A stretch of 64,000 nt of DNA, taken from positions 1 through 64,000 of the forward strand of contig JANYHM010000064.1 in the NCBI GenBank assembly GCA_025359065.1, written 5' to 3'. The stretch comes from Synechococcales cyanobacterium GL140_1_metabinner_5_sub. GTDB lineage: Bacteria; Cyanobacteriota; Cyanobacteriia; Cyanobacteriales; Chamaesiphonaceae. Below the pieces are notes generated by a model, which saw only the letters and a list, made by a program, of their open reading frames with translations, did not search any database and was not told the origin of the DNA. Position 1 is the first letter of the stretch; each line of letters opens with the position of its first letter. Both the position numbers and the translations under genes were made by a program. This document shows positions 53,565 to 63,184 of this stretch, piece by piece.

Positions 53565-55031
53565 TTAGGGCTGCTGGATCTGGTTAATGGCGGTGATAGC
53601 TTCGCTTACACCAATAGAGAGGGACTGTTCTCGACCATTTTGTTGAAGGCGGAGGGTTTGGCTCTGCTGTTCGGCAGCGCTCACCTGGATAGTCCAAGAA
53701 TGACTTGAAAAATGATTGGGTACTGCGTCTCGATTGAGTTCTACGGCAATTCCGGCCTGACGTAGGGCTGTGGCAACTTGGATGCCATAGGCAAGGCTAT
53801 CGTTGCAGAGTAACAATACAGATGCTGGAAAATCTTCGGGCACAAATTTGTTTTCTTGTTTGAGAGCTACCAGCAGCAAATCCAGATCAAAAGAACAGCC
53901 AGTTGCCGGGGTGGGACTGCCACCCAAATTGGCCACCAAATTATCGTAGCGACCACCACCACAGAAAGTTCGATCGGCTCCTAAAGCAGGATGTCCCACC
54001 TCAAACACAATGCCGGTGTAGTATTGGAAATCTTTATCCATCCCCAGGTCGATCGAAATTTTACTTTCGTCTACCCCATAGGCTTGCAAAAGCTGCAAAA
54101 TTTCTTGCAGTTCTCGTAAGGCTTGATTATCGCACTGATATTTGTCTAAGAAAACTTGGATTTGACCAAAAACAGTCTGAGGCGAACCCTGCATTTGACA
54201 GAGATCAGTCATGAAGTCTAAAGCTTGGTCAAGTTCTTTGGTGCAATCACGGCGCTTAATTTTGGTCAGCAGGCGATCAGCGATTTCGTCTTCGCTGCGG
54301 TTGCCGGTTAGCTCGATATTTAAGCTATCCAGCAATTCCAAAATTGTTGCTTTGGCCTGATCGACATCTTGTCCCGCAAATAGCTGGACTAACTGGCTTT
54401 CCTGTTCGTTCTGCCCAAAGTTTGGATACATTTCACTCAGCAACTGGTGCAGCCGATCGCGTCCCGCCACTGATCTCATTTCGGCCAGGTTACTTAAGAG
54501 TAGATTGCGCAGCCGATCTTCTAAGCCCAGCTTTGCTAGGAATTGAGTCAAGATTCCCACGTGGCTAAGAGTTAGCCGAAAATCAGCCACTGCCAAATTT
54601 TCTAGACAGCGACAGGTAGCAGCAATGACCTCCGCATCGGCGAGGGTGCCCACTGCCCCGATCGCTTCTATCCCGACCTGGGTAAACTGCCGATCGGACT
54701 TAAACACAGCCCCGCTGTATTGAAAGCGAGCTGGTAGAGCCACTGGGTTGAGCTGACGATCTACATAAGCCCGCGCCACCGAGGCGGTGATTTCTGGCCG
54801 TAGACATAGGTGACTATTTTGATGGACAAATTCCTGCATTTTGGCGATGACTTCGCCGCCAGATTTCAGCAGATATAGTTCTTCCTGCACCACGATCGGC
54901 AGCTCGATCGGCTGGTAGCCAAAAGACCGGAAACACTGCTGAAGCTGTTCGGTTACTTGTTTACTGTAAGCGTACTCGCGAGGAGAAACATCCTGAGCGC
55001 CAAGCACTCGCTCTACTTTGGGTGATTGCAT
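53565..55031 (-). CDS. hisZ: HisZ, ATP phosphoribosyltransferase regulatory subunit
   Basis: A 488-residue histidyl-tRNA-synthetase-like protein. It has class II core elements (LCLRPEITASVARAYV, KSDRQFTQVGIEAIG, CGGGRYDNLV) but the catalytic Arg of the RGLDYY motif is replaced by Lys (GMDKDFQYYTG), so it is not an active synthetase. A C-terminal domain of about 90 residues resembles the anticodon-binding domain. Start ATG 55031 (MQSPKVERVLG) fits the family. It precedes hisG. Confidence 0.75.
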   Translation of the reverse strand: MQSPKVERVLGAQDVSPREYAYSKQVTEQLQQCFRSFGYQPIELPIVVQEELYLLKSGGEVIAKMQEFVHQNSHLCLRPEITASVARAYVDRQLNPVALPARFQYSGAVFKSDRQFTQVGIEAIGAVGTLADAEVIAATCRCLENLAVADFRLTLSHVGILTQFLAKLGLEDRLRNLLLSNLAEMRSVAGRDRLHQLLSEMYPNFGQNEQESQLVQLFAGQDVDQAKATILELLDSLNIELTGNRSEDEIADRLLTKIKRRDCTKELDQALDFMTDLCQMQGSPQTVFGQIQVFLDKYQCDNQALRELQEILQLLQAYGVDESKISIDLGMDKDFQYYTGIVFEVGHPALGADRTFCGGGRYDNLVANLGGSPTPATGCSFDLDLLLVALKQENKFVPEDFPASVLLLCNDSLAYGIQVATALRQAGIAVELNRDAVPNHFSSHSWTIQVSAAEQQSQTLRLQQNGREQSLSIGVSEAITAINQIQQP

Positions 55032-55159
55032 TACTGCGGGGATTTGACTTGAAGAATTATGCCGAAGTTTAGCATACCGTGCTGGGTGCATCGATTGAAC
55101 AACCGGTCTGGAAAAACTGTTTGAACCATCATTACTTTACTCACTGATTTAGTCCCTTC

Positions 55160-55189
55160 TTGATCCTTATTGACAATAATTCGCATAAT
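55160..55189 (+). promoter_or_regulatory. Candidate Fur-regulated promoter of feoAB
   Basis: TTGATC (55160-55165) and CATAAT (55184-55189) with 18-base spacing form a promoter. TGACAATAATTCGCA at 55171-55185 matches the 7-1-7 Fur pattern TGATAATNATTATCA at 11 of 14 defined positions. The leader to feoA is about 190 bases. Confidence 0.45.
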
Positions 55190-55385
55190 AGTTAGGATAG
55201 GAACAAATCAGAAATAACAGCCTCGATACTTGCAAGAGTAAATGCTTATAGATTGGGCATCGCTCATTACAGTCTGAGGGTTAGGAAGTTTCAGCCATAC
55301 CCAGAAGACAGCATCTCGATCAAGATTCCGAGCAACAAATATTTCTTACTAAAAATATTATTTTTTACCCTCACAGGAAAATTAC

Positions 55386-55619
55386 ATGTCATTGTCTGAA
55401 CTCAGCGCCCTCCCGATGGGTACCACTGCATCAATTTTAGGAATTAGAGCAGAAAGTGTTTTAGAGCAAAGATTGCAAGCATTGGGTTTTAGGGTAGGCC
55501 GGGAAATATCGATTATGCGCAAGGCTTGGTTGGGTGGCCCCTTGCATGTACGAATCGGTACTACGGAAGTGATTATGCGTCGTCGTGATGCCCGAGCCAT
55601 TCAAGTTCAACCTGCATAA
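55386..55619 (+). CDS. feoA: Ferrous iron transport protein FeoA
   Basis: A 77-residue SH3-like protein that assists FeoB. The core MGTTASILGI, RLQALGFRVGREISIM and GGPLHVRIGTTEVIMRR is typical. The stop codon abuts the feoB frame. Confidence 0.9.
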   Translation: MSLSELSALPMGTTASILGIRAESVLEQRLQALGFRVGREISIMRKAWLGGPLHVRIGTTEVIMRRRDARAIQVQPA

Positions 55620-55631
55620 TTGGCTAGCTTT

Positions 55632-57500
55632 ATGACTAATTCTGTTAACTGCAACAAGTGCAATTCTGATGGCAGCCCGCTGCTAGATGTGATGAGTACC
55701 GATGGATTGAAGCAAATTGCGGTGTTGGGAATGCCCAATACTGGCAAATCTACTTTCTTTAATCGGCTGACTGGAGCCAATGCGAGCATTGGCAACTGGC
55801 CAGGAATTACCGTTGATCTGTTAGCAGCAAAAATTAAGTTAGGGCAACAGCAAACCCAGGTAGTAGATTTACCCGGGATCTATGACCTGCGAGGTTTTTC
55901 GGAAGATGAAGAAGTGGTCAGGCGTTTCTTAGAAAGCAACCCAGTCCACTTGGTAATTATTATTCTTAATTCTACCCAGCTCGATCGGCAAATCAGTCTG
56001 GCTTTGCAAATTAAGCATCTGGGTTTACCAGCTTTACTATTGTTAAATATGGCCGATGAAGCACCCAAATTTGGGGTGCATATCGATGCCAAACAGATTT
56101 CTCAGCGGCTCCAGATGCCGGTGTTTCAGATTAGTGCCAAGTATGGTCAGGGCTTTGCCCAAGCTAAGAGTTTAATTGCTGAAAGGTTGGGTCTACAGTC
56201 TGAGCCAGTGTTAGCCGGGGTAGTCGATCGCAATTTAGTCAGTGATGAGCAGTTCACGGCGGAAATGGAAGATTTAATTTCCAGTGGCTTTGAGGTTTCG
56301 ACTAAGTTTAAAAATACTCTGACCACTAAGCTCGATCAGGTACTGCTGCATCCGATTTTTGGTTTGCCGATTTTCTTTGGGGCAATGTACCTAATGTTTC
56401 AGGTGGTCTATACCATTGGTAAACCCCTACAGGACGGATTAAATCAAGGAGTGGAATGGTTTAAAGTAACTGCTTTAGAGCCATTGCTAAGCTTTCTACC
56501 CAAGTTTCCCCACGATTTGTTGATTGATGGGTTGTATGGCGGGGTGGGCACGGTAGGCGCGTTTATTCCGGTGATTTGGATATTCTTTATCTGTATGGCG
56601 ATCGTCGAAGATAGTGGTTATCTATCTCGATCGGCTTATTTGATGGATGCCTTTATGGAAAGGCTGGGCTTAGATGGTCGATCATTTGTGATGTCTTTGA
56701 TGGGTTTTGGCTGCAATGTGCCCGCGATCATGGGCTTAAGAGTAATGCGATCGCCTGCGCTGCGCTTGCTTTCGATGTTGGTGATTCCGTTTTCGCTTTG
56801 TTCGGCACGGTTAAATGTATTCATTTTTATGACTACGGCTTTATTTAGTGCTAGTGTTGCACCAGCAGTACTATTTAGCCTCTATTTATTTAGTTTTGCA
56901 GCGGCTATTTTGACGGCATTTATCTTTAAGGGCAAGTATCCCAACCAAGAACCACTGGTGTTAGAACTGCCGCCTTATCGGTTTCCGACGGTGCGCCAGA
57001 TGTTGCTGAGAGCATGGATGGAAACTCAGCATTTTCTGAGGTTTGCTTGGAAGTTTATTATTTTGGGTGTGGTGGCAATTTGGCTCTGCAATAATTTACC
57101 CCAAAATGTCGAACCAGCGAGTGCCGGTACTATTTCTGGGATGATTGGTCATTTTCTGCAACCTGTTCTTGCTCCTTTGGGGATCAATCCTAAACTATCA
57201 GTGGCGCTGATTTTTGGGTTTATTGCTAAAGAAATTGTGTTGGGTGGGTTGGCGGTAATCTATGCAGCAAAGCAAGATGCTGGTTTGGCTGGGGTCATCG
57301 CCAAAGATATTGATTGGGTACAGGCTTATAGTTTTATGCTGTTTACTCTGCTCTATGTCCCTTGTCTTTCGACGGTGGCGGTGATTAAGGCCGAATCTAA
57401 AAGTAATAAGTTTGCGATATTGGCGGTAGCTTGGTCTTTGGGGTTAGCTTGGGTAGCTAGCTTTGTTTTTTACCAGGGTGCCAGAGCCTTAGGGTATTAG
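55632..57500 (+). CDS. feoB: Ferrous iron transporter FeoB
   Basis: A protein of about 622 residues. The N-terminal G domain has GMPNTGKSTFFN, DLPGIYDL and LLNMAD; a series of membrane segments follows (FIPVIWIFFICMAIVEDSGYLSRSAYLMD, GFGCNVPAIMG). Usual FeoB is near 750-800 residues, so this is a short form. Start is either ATG 55632 or TTG 55620, which abuts the feoA stop. It imports Fe2+ under low iron or oxygen. Confidence 0.92.
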   Translation: MTNSVNCNKCNSDGSPLLDVMSTDGLKQIAVLGMPNTGKSTFFNRLTGANASIGNWPGITVDLLAAKIKLGQQQTQVVDLPGIYDLRGFSEDEEVVRRFLESNPVHLVIIILNSTQLDRQISLALQIKHLGLPALLLLNMADEAPKFGVHIDAKQISQRLQMPVFQISAKYGQGFAQAKSLIAERLGLQSEPVLAGVVDRNLVSDEQFTAEMEDLISSGFEVSTKFKNTLTTKLDQVLLHPIFGLPIFFGAMYLMFQVVYTIGKPLQDGLNQGVEWFKVTALEPLLSFLPKFPHDLLIDGLYGGVGTVGAFIPVIWIFFICMAIVEDSGYLSRSAYLMDAFMERLGLDGRSFVMSLMGFGCNVPAIMGLRVMRSPALRLLSMLVIPFSLCSARLNVFIFMTTALFSASVAPAVLFSLYLFSFAAAILTAFIFKGKYPNQEPLVLELPPYRFPTVRQMLLRAWMETQHFLRFAWKFIILGVVAIWLCNNLPQNVEPASAGTISGMIGHFLQPVLAPLGINPKLSVALIFGFIAKEIVLGGLAVIYAAKQDAGLAGVIAKDIDWVQAYSFMLFTLLYVPCLSTVAVIKAESKSNKFAILAVAWSLGLAWVASFVFYQGARALGY

Positions 57501-57600
57501 TTCGACGACAAATCTGGGGTTTGATGCTGTTCTGGAAAACCAGACGGTTAACAGTCGATCCTCTGGGTTAAGATTTATGGAAGCGCTTGTATAGAATCCA

Positions 57601-59847
57601 ATGTCATCTCAGCCCCCTCGAAAAACTGTTCTCAATCAAATCACTCAGGTATTACAAGGTAAAGCTAATGTTCTACCACCTGCTCTAAAACGTAATGCTC
57701 GGGTGCCAGAGATTTTGGTTCAGGATGCCGATGCACCCCAGCCCGATAAATATCCGCTGCTGGGCGAAAAATACCTGCTGGGGCGCAGTAGCTCCTGCAA
57801 TATTGTGGTAGATAACCAGGTGGTCAGCACCACCCACCTTTCGGTGAGCAAAGATCCTCGCCGTCCGAAAGTTTTTATTCTTAAAGATGAAGGCTCTACT
57901 AATGGCATTTATCGGGGCAAAAAAAGGATCGATCGAATCATTTTGCGCCATGGCGACAGCTTTACCCTTGGCCCGCCAGAGCTAGCTGCTGCTGTTACTA
58001 TCAGCTTTCAAGATCCGCCCCCTTGGTATTTGCAGACCATGCGTCTTGGTCTTTACGGTGTTAGTGGAGTGCTGGGGATCTTATTGACCTTCATTTTAAT
58101 GGAAGTAGCCAAAGCTCCTTCAGTGTCGCTGATTCCAGATAGCACTGGTCCGGTGGTAGTGTTTGGCGATGGCATGGAAGAAACCTTGCGGAAGCCGCGC
58201 ACCACCGCCCATCGAGATTTACCGACGATCGATAGTTTTTCGCCATATTTACCAAAGGCTCTGATTGCTTCTGAAGATGCCCGTTTTTATTGGCATCCCG
58301 GCGTAGATCCATTGGGAATTGCTCGATCGGTGGCGGTTGCCCGAGGTAAAGGTAAGTTTACTCAAGGTGCTAGTACCTTAACCCAGCAAATGGCGCGCAG
58401 TTTGTTTCGGGGATATGTAGGTACTGAGGATTCGATCGGGCGCAAAATTAAAGAGGCAGCAGTTTCTTTCAAATTAGAAACTTTTTACAGCAAAGATGAA
58501 ATTTTGCGGTTTTATCTAAATCGGGTGTTTTTGGGCGAAGACACTTCTGGTTTTGAAGATGCTGCACAATATTATTTCAAAAAGTCCGCAAAAGATTTAA
58601 CCCTGTCAGAGTCGGCGACTTTGGTGGGGATTTTACCAGGGCCAAATATTTTCAAACCCTGTGGTGGCGCGGTTAATGACCAGGCTATTACTCGTCGTAA
58701 CTTAGTATTAGAAAGAATGTTGGAAACCGGCGCAGCCAGCCCTGCTGAAATTAGGGAAGCTCGTCGATCGCGCTTAGATGTGAACCCGGAAGCCTGTAAA
58801 TCTTTTACCAACACCAAAGCTCCCTACGCTTATGATTACGTTTTTTTAGAATTACAGCAGATTTTGGGTGGTGAAATGGCCAAAGAAGGCAACTTTATTG
58901 TGGAGACGGGTCTAGATTTAAAAATGCAGGCCAAGGCTGAAACCGCTTTGGCAAATCATATAGCCAGTACTGGCAAAAGCTACCGGTTTTCGCAGGGGGG
59001 TTTGGTGACCATGGATACCACCACTGGCTTAGTGAAAGCGATGGTGGGTGGGGTAGATTACCCCAAAAGCCAGTACAATCGAGCGGCAGTAGCTCAACGG
59101 CAGCCCGGTTCTACATTTAAGCTGTTTGCCTATGCTTCAGCGATCGAACAGGGTATTTCACCAAACAAAGTTTATTCTTGTGACCCCATGTCTTGGGAAG
59201 GGCGAACTTTTAAGGGTTGTGGTCACGGTGCTAGTGGTGGAGCAAATATGTATAGCGGTTTTGCTTTGTCAGAAAACATTACGGCGCTGCGGGTAGGGCG
59301 AGATGTTGGTTTACCCCGAGTGGCAGAGTTAGCCCAAAGAATGGGGGTGCGATCGAAGCTAGAGCAGGTGCCCGCAATGATTTTGGGGCAGAGCGTGGTG
59401 ACTGTGCTAGAAATGACTGGAGCCTATGCAGCGGTAGGCAACAAGGGAGTCTGGAATCAGCCTCGGGTGATCAAAAGAGTTTATGACAGCAGCGTTTGCA
59501 AAGATCGCAATAACTTTCGCACCTGTCGAGAAATGTATTCTTACCAAAACGATGGCCAGCATAACAAGAAGGTGATTAGCCCCAGCGTAGCCAGCACCAT
59601 GTATGGCTTAATGCGGGGGGTGTTGGGTGCCACGGGTAAAGATGCTGCTCTGGGTCTAGGGGAAGCCGGTAAAACTGGGACAACCGATCGAAATGTGGAT
59701 TTATGGTTTATTGGTTTCGTCCCCGATGCCAAGCTGACCACGGGCATTTGGTTGGGTAACGATGACAATTCGCCGGCTAGTGTAAGCAGCAGCAGTGCTC
59801 AGTCTGCTCAGCTATGGGGCAAATACATGAGTTCGATTTTGCGCTAA
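57601..59847 (+). CDS. Class A penicillin-binding protein fused to an FHA domain
   Basis: A 748-residue protein. A cytoplasmic FHA domain (LGRSSSCNIVVDNQVVSTTHL ... GSTNGIY, about 57-135) binds phosphothreonine and precedes one membrane segment (about 150-170). Then come GT51 transglycosylase (ASEDARFYWHPG, GASTLTQQMARSL) and transpeptidase (Ser in RQPGSTFKLFA, KTG in AGKTGTTDRN) domains. FHA-linked PBPs occur in cyanobacteria and tie wall growth to Ser/Thr kinase signalling. Confidence 0.9.
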   Translation: MSSQPPRKTVLNQITQVLQGKANVLPPALKRNARVPEILVQDADAPQPDKYPLLGEKYLLGRSSSCNIVVDNQVVSTTHLSVSKDPRRPKVFILKDEGSTNGIYRGKKRIDRIILRHGDSFTLGPPELAAAVTISFQDPPPWYLQTMRLGLYGVSGVLGILLTFILMEVAKAPSVSLIPDSTGPVVVFGDGMEETLRKPRTTAHRDLPTIDSFSPYLPKALIASEDARFYWHPGVDPLGIARSVAVARGKGKFTQGASTLTQQMARSLFRGYVGTEDSIGRKIKEAAVSFKLETFYSKDEILRFYLNRVFLGEDTSGFEDAAQYYFKKSAKDLTLSESATLVGILPGPNIFKPCGGAVNDQAITRRNLVLERMLETGAASPAEIREARRSRLDVNPEACKSFTNTKAPYAYDYVFLELQQILGGEMAKEGNFIVETGLDLKMQAKAETALANHIASTGKSYRFSQGGLVTMDTTTGLVKAMVGGVDYPKSQYNRAAVAQRQPGSTFKLFAYASAIEQGISPNKVYSCDPMSWEGRTFKGCGHGASGGANMYSGFALSENITALRVGRDVGLPRVAELAQRMGVRSKLEQVPAMILGQSVVTVLEMTGAYAAVGNKGVWNQPRVIKRVYDSSVCKDRNNFRTCREMYSYQNDGQHNKKVISPSVASTMYGLMRGVLGATGKDAALGLGEAGKTGTTDRNVDLWFIGFVPDAKLTTGIWLGNDDNSPASVSSSSAQSAQLWGKYMSSILR

Positions 59848-59875
59848 GGGGTTTGTACAATTTTGGATCAGAAGG

Positions 59876-61594
59876 TCAAAGTTGGGTAACTTTCCAAATA
59901 GCGGTAGCTTGTTTTGCCATCCAATTTTGACGCTCTGTAATACTTCTGATGTTCCAGTCTTCGTATTGCTCTGCCAGCTCTTTCGTGAGCAGAAAAGTAC
60001 TTTGTTTATATTCTGCTCGTTTAATCAGATAGTTATCGTTACCTAGCTTTCGATTAAGATTGGTTTCACACAGCGTCATATTGCCCAGGCGATATTTAAA
60101 TGCTTCTACCTCTTCATCATTAAAATTGACCCAATCATTATCACGGTTTTGGGGCAGAATGTGTTCGATATTAAAAGTGCTGCTATCCATATCATACTTT
60201 ACTTGGTGAAGATGATACTCTAGTTCGCAGAGAATATGGCGAACAATGCGATTATTTCGAGCTTTTTTTGTTAGGAATATCTTGGCAGCAAAAGCGGCCT
60301 GAAAGGTTTTATTATCAGGATAAATTTCCTTTAAGGCAACAATCACTTTTCCTACGTTATCTAACGTTTTGTTAGACAGTTGATTGGCGACTTTAGTGTA
60401 AACTCTTTCTTGATCTTGCGGTGGTAAGCTGCAAATAGTATTGTACCGAAAAGAAATAGCAACACATGCTTTTAAAGTCTTCTCAAAATCTAGATCAGTA
60501 AAATTCCGACGGGCAGCCAGCAGTAAAGTAAAAGGTTGTTTAACTCCTAGCATTTTTAGTTTTTCAGCAGCAGCTTTTGTTTCCGGCAGCCAGTCCGCAA
60601 GCTCTGGCTGAGATAATCCTAAATAAGTATCGATATCTTCATCCATCGATCGCAATAGCTCAAAAGCTGCTTCTCGATCTTTCACTCGTCCTCTAATCTT
60701 TTTAAAAAGCTCACTATGGCGAGCAAAACTATAGCGACTATTCCAATGAATTCGTAAAAAATCAGGAAAGCTTTCACTACCCAATCTACCAACCATACTT
60801 TCCCATCGCTCCTCTAAGTTTTGCAGCTCTCGCTCGTGTTCATTTGATTTATGAATCACAGAGAAAAGATAATTTTTGAGTAAATCTGTAGATGATAGCT
60901 TGACACCTCTGGCATTTAAAGTTTCAAAGACTCGATAAGCGTTAAGTTCATCAGTAACGGTAATAACAGTAAAAAACAATCCGTCACTCAATCGCTCGAT
61001 AAATTGAGCTGTTGCCATACCCTTATCTGCTTCTGCCAAACTATTAATATATTTTTCCAATCGATCATCAAACCAAGTAAATGCTTTTCTTAAAAGATGC
61101 TCAGAAGCTTTAAATCCTCTCTGAGGCAGTTTGTCGAGCAGCGGTACTAAATATGTTTGATAATAACTATTATTATTGCGATTGAGTAATAGCTTGGATT
61201 TTGGCAGTAAAGTTACAGGGTCAAGATATCCGACATAGGTTTGTCTGAGTTGATCCAAACGTTGCTGACTAGGCTCGGGATCTTTACCCGCAGAAACCAA
61301 TCTTTGCAGGTTTTTGAGTGCAGCAAGAACGATTAAACTTAAAGTGGTCAGTCGCTGTTGTCCGTCAATAACATCAAAAGTCCGCTCGTCTTGGGATTGT
61401 AAAACTATGTAGCCTAAATAATGATTGTTTTCTCCTGTGGGTGATAGGGTATCAAGAATATCTAGCCACAGATCTTCCCACTCCTCTTCCGTCCAACTGT
61501 AGTCTCTTTGAAATCGGGGAATTCGATAGTTCAATCCATTTCCCATCAGTTTGCGATAGGTGGAATTACTAGTATTAAAGTTAGACGCAGACAT
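59876..61594 (-). CDS. Solo DUF262/DUF1524 GmrSD-like nuclease
   Basis: A 572-residue protein, the second such family member in this window. DUF262 has IPRFQRDYSWTEEE (about 25-38), DVIDGQQRLTTLSL and FETLNARGVKLSSTDLLKNYLF. DUF1524 has FNIEHILPQNRDNDW and RLGNMTLCETNLNRKLGN. There is no DUF5655 tail and no partner ATPase or nuclease. GmrSD enzymes restrict modified DNA; this one could be defensive. It converges on the FHA-PBP gene. Confidence 0.85.
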   Translation of the reverse strand: MSASNFNTSNSTYRKLMGNGLNYRIPRFQRDYSWTEEEWEDLWLDILDTLSPTGENNHYLGYIVLQSQDERTFDVIDGQQRLTTLSLIVLAALKNLQRLVSAGKDPEPSQQRLDQLRQTYVGYLDPVTLLPKSKLLLNRNNNSYYQTYLVPLLDKLPQRGFKASEHLLRKAFTWFDDRLEKYINSLAEADKGMATAQFIERLSDGLFFTVITVTDELNAYRVFETLNARGVKLSSTDLLKNYLFSVIHKSNEHERELQNLEERWESMVGRLGSESFPDFLRIHWNSRYSFARHSELFKKIRGRVKDREAAFELLRSMDEDIDTYLGLSQPELADWLPETKAAAEKLKMLGVKQPFTLLLAARRNFTDLDFEKTLKACVAISFRYNTICSLPPQDQERVYTKVANQLSNKTLDNVGKVIVALKEIYPDNKTFQAAFAAKIFLTKKARNNRIVRHILCELEYHLHQVKYDMDSSTFNIEHILPQNRDNDWVNFNDEEVEAFKYRLGNMTLCETNLNRKLGNDNYLIKRAEYKQSTFLLTKELAEQYEDWNIRSITERQNWMAKQATAIWKVTQL

Positions 61595-61843
61595 GCCAAT
61601 TTCCTCAGTGATAGAGAGTCTGTAGACGCACGATAGAAGTTATCACATTTTAGCCAGAACAAGAACTAATAGGCTTTACCAACAAACAAGTTGAAATCTT
61701 GGCCACAAGTCGCTATGGAGATCCAGCCTAGGTACACGGTAAGACTTTGGTACTAGCTCATGAAATGAATGATTCAGCCGGATGGCACTGTTCGATCGAC
61801 TATTGCCATCGCGTACAATAGGTTAAAGTATCATACTGCTTTC

Positions 61844-63109
61844 ATGCAAAAAATCTTTCGCAATAATATTTTTTCTAATAGCATCGCGGTACTGCTATTG
61901 CGAGGAACCACCATTTTCACCCGGATTGCGGCACTGTTTGTAATTGCCAAATTCACCAATAGCCAAGAGTTTGGCATGGTTTCGGTAGCAGTAGCTCTGG
62001 CTGAAATTGGTAAAGTAGTGGCCGATTTTGGCACCGATACTCTGTCTTTAAAAGAATATGCGATCGCCTCGGAACCCCAGCGTTTGAGTAAGTTTGCTGG
62101 AACTGTTGCCCAGACTAAGTTTATCTGTTGTTTGCTGGTGTACGCTGGCCTATCGGCTTACTTTTTGGCAGTGGAAACTTTGCCCCATGCCCTAATTGGG
62201 ATAGTGGCGGGGCTATTATTAATTACGACTTCTTTCAGTAATTTTTCGATTAATTATTTTCAGGCGAGGTTAAGAATTCCAGAAATTCTGTGGCCGATTA
62301 TTGCTAATAACTTGGTGGCGCTGGCTCTAGTGGCTTTGGTGCTGACGCTATATCCCAGTGCTTTGTTGGGGGTGGCTATTTTGCCTGCTGCTGAAGCAGT
62401 GAATGCCCTAATTTTATATCTGTATTTTCGTAAGAATGTGCGGTTAAAGTTAAAGCAAATCGATCGCACAGATGTGTGGGCTTTGCTACGTCAGGGGCTA
62501 CCGATCGCGATTTCGATCATTATTGTTGCTATCTATACCCGCCTAGATGTAATTGTCTTAGAGAAGTTTTTTGATAAGTCGATCGTCGGGGAATATGGGG
62601 TGGCTTTTCGCTGTACAGAGCCATTTCAACTGGTGACTTCGGCTTTTGCCATTACCGCCTACAGTCATTTATCGGCGATTTTAGATCAGCGTAAGTTCAA
62701 AGAAGCCAATAAATTTATTGTGAAATACGGCTCGATGATTTTGACCTATGGTTTAGTAATTTGTGGATTTTTGCTACTTGCGGCACCCCCTTTGATTCAA
62801 GCCTTTTTACCCCAATATCAAAATTCGATTCCGATCTTACGAGTGTTGGCCACCGCAATTATTTTTAGGACTCCTAGCGCCAGTCTTACCTGTATGATTC
62901 AAGCCTACGGTCACTATCGTTGGATTACCTATGTATCTGTGTGGAACCTGCTGTTTATTGCTTCACTGCTGGCAATTTTGGTACCCAGAATGTCGTCGAT
63001 CGGCGCGGCCTATTCTTTGTTGACTGGGGAAATAGTAAATGTGCTGATTCAGGGTTCTATCTTGCTATACGTGAGTCGCCATCAGCTTTTGGTTTCTAGC
63101 AGCGCCTAA
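61844..63109 (+). CDS. Polysaccharide flippase (Wzx-like)
   Basis: A 421-residue protein with about twelve hydrophobic segments, fitting oligosaccharide-lipid flippases of the MATE/PST family. Motifs such as LLLRGTTIFTRIAALFVIAKFTNSQEFGMVSVA (in two parts) and YTRLDVIVLEKFF are characteristic. ATG 61844 is a natural start; ATG 61769 would add 25 residues. Wzz/BY-kinase at 8020 suggests an exopolysaccharide system, but the two are far apart. Confidence 0.78.
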   Translation: MQKIFRNNIFSNSIAVLLLRGTTIFTRIAALFVIAKFTNSQEFGMVSVAVALAEIGKVVADFGTDTLSLKEYAIASEPQRLSKFAGTVAQTKFICCLLVYAGLSAYFLAVETLPHALIGIVAGLLLITTSFSNFSINYFQARLRIPEILWPIIANNLVALALVALVLTLYPSALLGVAILPAAEAVNALILYLYFRKNVRLKLKQIDRTDVWALLRQGLPIAISIIIVAIYTRLDVIVLEKFFDKSIVGEYGVAFRCTEPFQLVTSAFAITAYSHLSAILDQRKFKEANKFIVKYGSMILTYGLVICGFLLLAAPPLIQAFLPQYQNSIPILRVLATAIIFRTPSASLTCMIQAYGHYRWITYVSVWNLLFIASLLAILVPRMSSIGAAYSLLTGEIVNVLIQGSILLYVSRHQLLVSSSA

Positions 63110-63184
63110 AAAGCCCCAAACTAAGGGAGCAGTTTTTGAGGAGCCATCGCAAAGTCGCTGCCGTTAAATCGTCGGTAATCTAAA

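Noticed and set aside
53565-55031. Considered as histidyl-tRNA synthetase (hisS)
   Set aside because: The catalytic Arg motif is altered and it lies next to hisG, so HisZ is preferred.
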